Assembly (NCBI RefSeq): GCF_018336155.1
Contig: NZ_JAGYHF010000017.1
Location: 1-64,000 of the forward strand
DNA: 64,000 nt
From: Pseudomonas rustica
Lineage (GTDB): Bacteria; Pseudomonadota; Gammaproteobacteria; Pseudomonadales; Pseudomonadaceae
Reading direction: 5' to 3'
A program made the translations under genes and the position numbers. The notes under the pieces are model-generated. The model saw nothing but the letters and a program-made list of their open reading frames with translations. It was not told where the DNA came from and did not search any database. Shown here piece by piece: positions 58,300-64,000 of the stretch (positions are counted from its first letter, which is position 1; each line of letters starts with the position of its first letter).

Positions 58300-58968
58300 T
58301 TAGCCGTTGACGGTGCCGCCTTTTGACTCGGCCATGATCTGCCGAATGGCCCCGACAAATGTTTCTACCGGTTGTCCGCCCGTCACCGCGTACTGGCCGT
58401 TAAACACCACCGTCGGCACCGAACTCACTCCCCGCTGCAACCATACCTGCTCTTCTTCGCGCACTTCGTCGGCAAACTCGTCCGACGCCAGAATCGCCTC
58501 GGCCCGCTGGCGATCCAGCCCGACACTCTCAGCAATCTGCACCAGTTGGCCGTGATCGGAAGGATTGCCGCCATCGCTGAAATACGCCTTGAACAACGCT
58601 TCCTTCAACGGCAACTGCAAACCCTCAAGCTCCGCCCAATGCAGCAAACGGTGCGCATCGAAGGTGTTGTAAATGCGGCTGTTGGAATCGGTGCGAAAAG
58701 CAAACCCCAGTTCCGCACCACGAGCGCGGATCGCGTCGCGATTCTTCTGCGATTGCTCCGGCGTCGAGCCGTACTTTTCTTGAATGTGCTCGGCGATATT
58801 CTGCCCGTCGGCGCCCATTTTCGGGTTCAGCTCGAACGGCTGGAAGCGGATCTCGGCCTGCACTTCGTTGCGCAGGATTTCCAGCGCTTCCAGCAAGCCA
58901 TACAAACCAACGACGCACCACGGGCAGGACACGTCGCTGACAAAATCGATTTTCAGAGCGGAATTCAT
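58300..58968 (-). CDS. DsbA-family (FrnE-like) oxidoreductase
   Basis: A 222-aa thioredoxin-fold protein with a CPWC active site (DVSCPWCVVGL) at the N-terminus, a helical insert, and the cis-Pro region GVSSVPTVVFNGQYAVTGGQ. There is no signal peptide, so it is cytosolic, as for FrnE. Start MNSALKIDFVSD at 58968. Confidence 0.88.
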   Translation of the reverse strand: MNSALKIDFVSDVSCPWCVVGLYGLLEALEILRNEVQAEIRFQPFELNPKMGADGQNIAEHIQEKYGSTPEQSQKNRDAIRARGAELGFAFRTDSNSRIYNTFDAHRLLHWAELEGLQLPLKEALFKAYFSDGGNPSDHGQLVQIAESVGLDRQRAEAILASDEFADEVREEEQVWLQRGVSSVPTVVFNGQYAVTGGQPVETFVGAIRQIMAESKGGTVNG

Positions 58969-59031
58969 CAAACACCTCGCAGGGGAAATCGTGCGGGAAA
59001 GTTTGCACGATACACCCTGATCACCTTGCAC

Positions 59032-59111
59032 CTGTAGGAGCTGCCGAAGGCTGCGATCTCTTGACGTTGTCCTTAAGATCAAAAGATCGCGGCCTTCGGC
59101 AGCTCCTACAG
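59032..59111. repeat. Paired REP-like repeat (GATCGCAGCCTTCGG family)
   Basis: Inverted pair followed by a single REP core of the TGTGGGAGCGGGCTTGCTCG family at 59128-59147. Confidence 0.8.
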
Positions 59112-59182
59112 GGGAACGCACTCCAAATGTGGGAGCGGGCTTGCTCGCGAAGAGGCCCTGGCCAACACCACGAATCCGATGG

Positions 59183-60217
59183 TTACAGCAGATTCCCGCC
59201 CACCACCGGCTCAATCTGCGCCCAATGCGAAGTGTCTTCCCGGTGCGCCTGCAAATACGGCAACACCGCCGCCAACAACGGTTCCTTGAACGCATCTTGG
59301 AACCGATGCGCCAACCCCGGAATCAGCTTCAACTGACTCCCGCGAATATGCGCCGCCAGGTGAACGCCATGCATCACCGGCAACAACGGATCGGCCGTGC
59401 CATGCACCACCAGCGTCGGTACGCGCAACTGGTTGAGCAACGCAACGCGGCTAGGCTCGGCGAGGATCGCCATGATCTGCCGCTTCACACCCTCGGGATT
59501 AAACGCGCGGTCATAGGAAGCCGCTGCCTGTTGCAGCAAAACCTGCCGATCATCGGTCACCGCCGGGCTACCCAGCGCCGCCAGCAAATCCGCCTGCTGC
59601 TCCAGCGCCACCTGACGATTCGGTGCGCCACGCCGCGACAACAACTGCACCAGCGCTGCACTCGGCGCCGGCAAGCCTTCCGCGCCAGAAGTGGTCATGA
59701 TCAACGTCAGGCTCTCGACCCGCTGCGGCGCCATCGCCGCCATGTGCTGAGCGATCATCCCGCCCATGCTCGCGCCCAACACGTGGAATTGCTCGACATG
59801 CAGCGCGTCCATCAGCCCCAGCGCATCATCGGCCATATCGGTCAGGCTGTACGGCGCCGACACCGGCAGACCGAGTTTGTAGCGCAGCACTTCGAAGGTC
59901 AGATTGGCCTCTTCCGGCGCCTGTCGCCAGGTCGACAATCCGACGTCGCGGTTGTCGTAGCGGATCACCCGAAAACCCTGCTGACACAGCGCGACCACCA
60001 CCTCATCCGGCCAGTGAATCAACTGCCCGCCCAGGCCCATCACCAGCAACAACGCCGGATCCGACGCACGACCAATGCTCTGATAAGCGATGCTGACTTG
60101 TTGCAGATCGACGTGCTCGGTCGGCACGTTGACATCGCAACGCGCGGCCGCCATCGACGGCGCACCGAACAAAAGCGCGGCCAACATGGCCGCGACTGAT
60201 AAAAACAGCTTGTGCAT
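59183..60217 (-). CDS. Exported alpha/beta hydrolase
   Basis: 344 aa with signal peptide (KLFLSVAAMLAALLFGAPSM, cleavage near AAA). Alpha/beta hydrolase features: HWPDEVV oxyanion region, nucleophile Ser in LGASMGGMIAQ, Asp in VVHGTADPLLP and His in IPGLAHRF. The substrate is unknown. The start at 60217 is the one before the signal peptide. It is divergent from metR across about 200 bp with a MetR-type box. Confidence 0.82.
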   Translation of the reverse strand: MHKLFLSVAAMLAALLFGAPSMAAARCDVNVPTEHVDLQQVSIAYQSIGRASDPALLLVMGLGGQLIHWPDEVVVALCQQGFRVIRYDNRDVGLSTWRQAPEEANLTFEVLRYKLGLPVSAPYSLTDMADDALGLMDALHVEQFHVLGASMGGMIAQHMAAMAPQRVESLTLIMTTSGAEGLPAPSAALVQLLSRRGAPNRQVALEQQADLLAALGSPAVTDDRQVLLQQAAASYDRAFNPEGVKRQIMAILAEPSRVALLNQLRVPTLVVHGTADPLLPVMHGVHLAAHIRGSQLKLIPGLAHRFQDAFKEPLLAAVLPYLQAHREDTSHWAQIEPVVGGNLL

Positions 60218-60260
60218 GAAAAACACCGAAACGCAGAACCCCAGTAGAGCGCGAGTCTGA

Positions 60261-60273
60261 TGAAGTTTGTTCA
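60261..60273. promoter_or_regulatory. MetR-type binding site
   Basis: TGAAGTTTGTTCA matches the MetR consensus TGAA-N5-TTCA. It lies between the divergent hydrolase and metR genes, 148 bp before the metR start, so it could serve autoregulation of metR or control of the hydrolase. Confidence 0.6.
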
Positions 60274-60420
60274 AGCGCGCTGCCACAGTTGCGTGACAGT
60301 TTGATGAAGAGTGCCGAGCGGTCATTGCGCCTCTCGATCAGACGCGGTCGACAGCCCCGCCAACATGAGACAAACTCACCACCATCGCTGAATCAGCAAA
60401 TTCTATTCATGGAGCCATCG

Positions 60421-61338
60421 GTGCTTGAGATCCGCCACTTGAAAACCCTGCATGCCCTGCGCGAGGCCGACAGCCTCGTCGACGCGGCGGATCGTCTGCA
60501 TCTGACGCAGTCGGCGCTGTCCCACCAGTTCAAGGAACTGGAAGAACGCATGGGCATGCAATTGTTTGTGCGCAAGACCAAACCAGTGCGTTTCACCAGC
60601 GCCGGTTTGCGCCTGCTGCAACTGGCCGATGCGACCCTGCCGCTGCTGCGTGCCGCCGAGCGTGACATCAGCCGCTTGGCCGGTGGCACCGCCGGGCGTT
60701 TGCACATGGCGATCGAATGCCACAGCTGCTTTCAGTGGCTGATGCCGACCATCGACCAGTTCCGCGATGCCTGGCCGGAAGTCGAGCTCGATCTGGCCTC
60801 GGGTTTTTCCTTTGCACCGCTGCCGGCGCTGGCGCGCGGTGATCTGGATCTGGTGGTGACGTCCGATCCGCTGGAAATCGCTGGTATCACTTATGTACCG
60901 CTGTTCACTTATGAAGCGATGCTGGCGGTGGCCAATCAGCATGCGCTGGCGAGCAAACCGTACATCGTGCCTGAGGATCTGCTCACGGAAACGTTGATCA
61001 CTTATCCGGTAGAGCGTGATCGGCTGGACATCTTCACGCGCTTTCTAGAACCGGCGGATATTGAGCCGGCGCAGGTACGGACTTCAGAGCTTACGGTGAT
61101 GATGATGCAACTGGTCGCCAGTGGCCGTGGCGTGTGCGGCATGCCGCATTGGGCGCTGCACGAATACAGCTCGCGCGGTTACGTGAAGGCCAAGCGGCTG
61201 GGCGAGAAAGGCCTGTTCGCCACGCTGTACGCGGCGATCCGCGCGGACATGCTGGATGCGCCGTACATGCGCGATTTCTTGCTGACGGCGAAGGACACTT
61301 CATTCTCGACACTGGATGGGGTTAGCGCGGTTCGCTAA
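60421..61338 (+). CDS. metR: LysR-family regulator MetR
   Basis: A 305-aa LysR-type regulator: N-terminal HTH (SLVDAADRLHLTQSALSHQF) and an effector domain binding homocysteine in MetR (IECHSCFQWLMPTIDQF). It activates methionine synthesis genes such as metE/metH. GTG 60421 with GGAG 7 nt upstream gives the family start MLEIRHLKTLHAL; ATG 60409 would add four residues. Confidence 0.9.
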   Translation: MLEIRHLKTLHALREADSLVDAADRLHLTQSALSHQFKELEERMGMQLFVRKTKPVRFTSAGLRLLQLADATLPLLRAAERDISRLAGGTAGRLHMAIECHSCFQWLMPTIDQFRDAWPEVELDLASGFSFAPLPALARGDLDLVVTSDPLEIAGITYVPLFTYEAMLAVANQHALASKPYIVPEDLLTETLITYPVERDRLDIFTRFLEPADIEPAQVRTSELTVMMMQLVASGRGVCGMPHWALHEYSSRGYVKAKRLGEKGLFATLYAAIRADMLDAPYMRDFLLTAKDTSFSTLDGVSAVR

Positions 61339-61345
61339 AACCCAA

Positions 61346-61421
61346 ATCAAAAGATCGCAGCCTTCGGCAGCTCTACACAAAACCCTGTAGGAGCTGCCGA
61401 AGGCTGCGATCTTTTGATCTT
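61346..61421. repeat. Paired REP-like repeat (GATCGCAGCCTTCGG family)
   Basis: Inverted pair between convergent metR and GNAT genes; one C is lost in the left copy (GCAGCTCTACA). Confidence 0.8.
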
Positions 61422-61933
61422 TATGCCTGAGGCAGTTCACGCCACATATGGATCTTGTCGAAGTAGTCTTCGCCAACCCGCACCGCCAATGGCTCCAGAC
61501 CAAACTGGATAAAGCCGCATCGCTCGTAGAGTTTGAACGCCGCGTCATTCCCGGCAGTGACGGTCAATTGAACGACCTTCAACGCCGGATGATTCTGCGC
61601 CTCGGCAATCGCCGCTTGCACTAGTTCAAACCCCAAACCGTGCTGTCGAAAACCCGCCGACACATACATCCCGAACAACGTGGCTTTATGCCGAGCCTTC
61701 TCCCGAGGTTCAAACGCCAGCCCGACAATTCCGGCCAGCGTGCCACCCTCGAATGCCCCCAGCACCACATCGAGCTTGCTGGTCAGCCGCCCTTCCCACC
61801 AGCTCAACGGCATCACCGCGCGCTCACGCACGCTGGAGGTAAACGCCTGCGGATGGCGATCGTAAGCCTCCAGCATCAGCTCCCGATAAGCCAGGGCATG
61901 ACTGGCGTCCAGCCGTTCGATCCACATGCTCAC
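61421..61933 (-). CDS. GNAT-family N-acetyltransferase
   Basis: A 170-aa acetyltransferase. Motif A (LFGMYVSAGFRQHGLGFELV) has a modified Q/R-x-x-G-x-G/A acetyl-CoA loop, followed by LKVVQLTVTAGNDAAFKLYE and RCGFIQFG. The substrate is unknown. It overlaps the upstream LysE gene by 4 bp. Confidence 0.85.
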   Translation of the reverse strand: MSMWIERLDASHALAYRELMLEAYDRHPQAFTSSVRERAVMPLSWWEGRLTSKLDVVLGAFEGGTLAGIVGLAFEPREKARHKATLFGMYVSAGFRQHGLGFELVQAAIAEAQNHPALKVVQLTVTAGNDAAFKLYERCGFIQFGLEPLAVRVGEDYFDKIHMWRELPQA

Positions 61934-62568
61934 GCCGCCCTTCGTTGCTCAAGCATCAATCGCACGGCCAACCCGGCCAACACAAAACCCATGAAATAAC
62001 GCTGCATCGCCAGCCATGTCGGATTACGTACGAACCACGACGCAATTCCTGCCGCGAACAATGCGATCAACAGATTGACGGTGAAACTCACGCTGATCTG
62101 CGTCAGCCCGAGGATGAGGCTTTGGGTGAACACCGAGCCGTGTTCAGGCGTGATGAACTGCGGAAACACCGAGAGATAAAAAACCGCAATTTTCGGGTTC
62201 AGCGCGCTGGTGAGAAAACCCATGGTGATCAGTTTGCGCGACGAGTCTGGTGGCAATTGCTGTGCCTCAAACGGCGAACGCGCACCGGGTTTCACCGCTT
62301 GCCACGCCAGCCACAGCAGGTACAACGCACCCGCCCACTTCAACACTTCATAAGCCATCGGCACCGCGAGGAACACTGCGGTCAAGCCGGCGGCTGCCGC
62401 AAACATATGCACAAAGAACCCCGCGACCACGCCCAGCAACGACGTCACCCCGGCCTTGCGCCCCTGACAGATCGAACGCGAGATCAGGTAGATCATGTTC
62501 GGCCCCGGCGTCAGTACCATCAGTAACGCGGCGGCGGCGAATATCAGCAGGTCTTGAAGCGGGATCAT
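61930..62568 (-). CDS. LysE/RhtB-family amino acid exporter
   Basis: A 212-aa membrane protein with six helices and the family motif LTPGPNMIYLISRSICQGRK near the N-terminus. It exports amino acids or related metabolites by proton exchange. It is coupled to the GNAT gene. Confidence 0.9.
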   Translation of the reverse strand: MIPLQDLLIFAAAALLMVLTPGPNMIYLISRSICQGRKAGVTSLLGVVAGFFVHMFAAAAGLTAVFLAVPMAYEVLKWAGALYLLWLAWQAVKPGARSPFEAQQLPPDSSRKLITMGFLTSALNPKIAVFYLSVFPQFITPEHGSVFTQSLILGLTQISVSFTVNLLIALFAAGIASWFVRNPTWLAMQRYFMGFVLAGLAVRLMLEQRRAA

Positions 62569-62591
62569 GGCAAAGTCCTTTGCGTGGATGA

Positions 62592-63026
62592 TCAGGCGAT
62601 GGCGGTCAGCGAGGCTCGATAAAACGGCAGGATCACATCGCGTGTCAATGGCGCCAAAACGACATCGCCGTCAGTGGCCGGGTCGATCCAGATCACTTCT
62701 TCGATTTCCGCTGCCGGGGAAACGTCGGCGTTGATTGTCAGTTGAAAGATATCGGCCTGTACGACGAATCCCGGTTCGTTGGCAGCAGGTGCAGAAAACT
62801 GACCCAGGAAAGTCGCTTGCGCCGGATCGATTTGCAGATCCAGTTCTTCTTCCAGCTCACGGGCCAGGGCATGCACCGGCAATTCATGCGCTTCTATCTT
62901 GCCGCCCGGTTGCATGAACGCCGTGGTGCCGCGTTTGCGTACCAATAGAGTTTGGCCATTCGCGTTAAGCAGCAGAGCGGCGGCGATGCGGATGATAGAA
63001 GTAGTAGCACCGGAAAGCGTCGACAT
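62592..63026 (-). CDS. NUDIX hydrolase
   Basis: A 144-aa NUDIX protein. The box is GKIEAHELPVHALARELEEE followed by LDL, fitting G-x5-E-x7-REUxEE-x-G-U except that the last Gly is Asp. The catalytic Glu residues are present. The start MSTLSGATTSII at 63026 is chosen; an upstream frame runs into repeats. It lies 23 bp before the LysE gene. Confidence 0.88.
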   Translation of the reverse strand: MSTLSGATTSIIRIAAALLLNANGQTLLVRKRGTTAFMQPGGKIEAHELPVHALARELEEELDLQIDPAQATFLGQFSAPAANEPGFVVQADIFQLTINADVSPAAEIEEVIWIDPATDGDVVLAPLTRDVILPFYRASLTAIA

Positions 63027-63091
63027 AAAAACGATCCTTGTTTCGAAAAACGCAAAGGATCCCACGCAAACCCGTCTTACGCCATAGACCC

Positions 63092-63180
63092 CTGTAGGAG
63101 CTGCCGAAGGCTGCGATCTTTTGATCTTGATCCTGAAAAAACCAAGATCAAAAGATCGCAGCCTTCGGCAGCTCCTACAG
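63092..63180. repeat. Paired REP-like repeat (GATCGCAGCCTTCGG family)
   Basis: Inverted pair with a 20-bp loop between divergent NUDIX and LuxR-type genes, unlike most copies, which lie between convergent genes or behind genes. Confidence 0.85.
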
Positions 63181-63268
63181 GGGTTTTGTGGTGGCCCGGG
63201 ATTTGTGTCCGGCCATCGAGTGGGCCAGTATGCGCAGCAGCATCCGGCCGGGCATTCAAGGTAAACCG

Positions 63269-64000
63269 ATGACACTTTCCTTCGACGACATCACCTGGCA
63301 CCGCGCCGTCGGGCAATTGATCGAGGCGCTGGACAAGCCGAATTTCTGGGCGCAACTGGTGCGTTTGCTTGATCAGTACATGCCGTTCGATAGCTGGGTG
63401 GCGCTGCTGTTCAGTTCAGACCAACACCCGCAAGTCTTCGCCGCCAGCCCCGGCGTGGAAGGTATCCCGGACGCCCTGTTCGAAGATTACCTGCGCGGCG
63501 TTTACCTGCTCGACCCGTTCTATATCGCCAGTCGCGAACAATCTCGCTCGGGGTTGTATCGTCTGTGGGAAGTCGCGCCCGAGCATTTTGAGCAGACCGA
63601 GTATTACCAGCGATACTTTCGTCTGAATGTGGTCGCCGACGAAATCCAGTTCAATTGTCAGCTCGAAGGTGATCGCACGTTGTGTCTGTCGCTGGGCAGC
63701 AAACAGCGTTTCAGCAGCGAGCAGATTGCCTTGTTGGCACTGATCCAGCCGTGGGTGCTCGCGCTGTTGCGCCAGCGTCTACCCTATGAAACCAACGAAA
63801 CTACCGCGCCCGCCTCCGCCGATTGGCGGGTGCAACTGGAAACTTCGGTGCAACAACTCAAGGGCGCGCAACTGACCGCCCGCGAACTGGATGTCGGGCG
63901 TTTGATGCTCAGCGGTTGCTCCAGTAAAGAAATCGCCCGTAAGCTGGAAATCTCCGTAGAAACCGTGAAAGTCCATAAGAAACACATGTACAGCAAGCTG
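63269..64000 (+). CDS. LuxR-family transcriptional regulator (3' end cut by window)
   Basis: 244 codons are visible. The N-terminal region (about 1-190) is not a receiver and resembles a GAF/autoinducer-type sensor fold of unknown ligand (VAADEIQFNCQ, TLCLSLGSKQRFSSEQIALL). A LuxR HTH follows (LTARELDVGRLMLSGCSSKE, EISVETVKVHKKHMY). The protein is probably complete but for about 15-25 residues. ATG at 63269 is preceded by AAGGTAA. Confidence 0.85.
   Translation, partial: MTLSFDDITWHRAVGQLIEALDKPNFWAQLVRLLDQYMPFDSWVALLFSSDQHPQVFAASPGVEGIPDALFEDYLRGVYLLDPFYIASREQSRSGLYRLWEVAPEHFEQTEYYQRYFRLNVVADEIQFNCQLEGDRTLCLSLGSKQRFSSEQIALLALIQPWVLALLRQRLPYETNETTAPASADWRVQLETSVQQLKGAQLTARELDVGRLMLSGCSSKEIARKLEISVETVKVHKKHMYSKL

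Overview
The window is a stretch of chromosome from a Pseudomonas, most likely of the P. fluorescens group. The evidence is high GC, several families of paired Pseudomonas repeats (REP/REPIN type), and blocks of genes whose content and order I recall from other pseudomonads: colR-colS-orf222-inaA, groES-groL, metG followed by rsx and nth, argG-motY-pyrC-rnt-prx-bfd-bfr-grxD, argF, glpFKRD, aat/aau and metR. No rRNA, tRNA or CRISPR array was recognised.

Region 1 (1-18,400) is core. A REPIN cluster is followed by the ColRS two-component system, the orf222 and inaA envelope genes and a small exported protein. Then come a PAP2 membrane phosphatase, groEL/groES with a heat-shock type promoter, fxsA, a HugZ-like haem protein, a short-chain dehydrogenase, the Fe-S carrier apbC/mrp, metG, and an Rnf/Rsx-like operon that ends in nth. 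The Rsx operon is unusual. It has no rsxC, its RsxB lacks the N-terminal membrane anchor and carries a long charged tail, and RsxA and RsxE have lost three of the four cysteines that should hold the intramembrane Fe-S cluster.

Region 2 (about 19,039-30,857) is an 11.8-kb mobile island, and it is the most interesting part of the window. It splits a LuxR/NarL-type response-regulator gene after codon 10 (Met-Asn-Lys-Val-Leu-Ile-Val-Asp-Asp-His | Pro-Val-Ile-Arg). The two halves lie 11.8 kb apart on the minus strand and share only the 5-bp GTGAT at the junctions. The island encodes a SIR2 - P-loop NTPase - helical repeat - cold-shock-like protein of 1043 aa (a likely anti-phage effector/sensor), a divergent DUF6161-like membrane protein, about 1 kb of non-coding DNA, and four translationally coupled genes. 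Those four are three tyrosine-recombinase-like proteins and one small HTH/coiled-coil protein. A run of 13 G sits directly before the first recombinase start.

Region 3 (31,300-50,650) is core metabolism: arginine synthesis (argG, argF), flagellar motY, pyrC, rnt, an iron/oxidative-stress group (peroxiredoxin, bfd with a Fur box, bacterioferritin, monothiol glutaredoxin), a molybdopterin oxidoreductase, an orphan ABC ATPase, phzF-like and ybaK-like genes, and the glycerol locus glpF-glpK-glpR-glpD.

Region 4 (50,650-64,000) holds an acidic amino acid ABC transporter (aatJQMP) with a sigma-54 promoter and two upstream AauR-type palindromes, then its regulators aauS-aauR. The rest is glpM, a DsbA-family oxidoreductase, an alpha/beta hydrolase divergent from metR with a MetR box between them, GNAT, LysE and NUDIX genes, and a LuxR-family regulator cut off by the window end.
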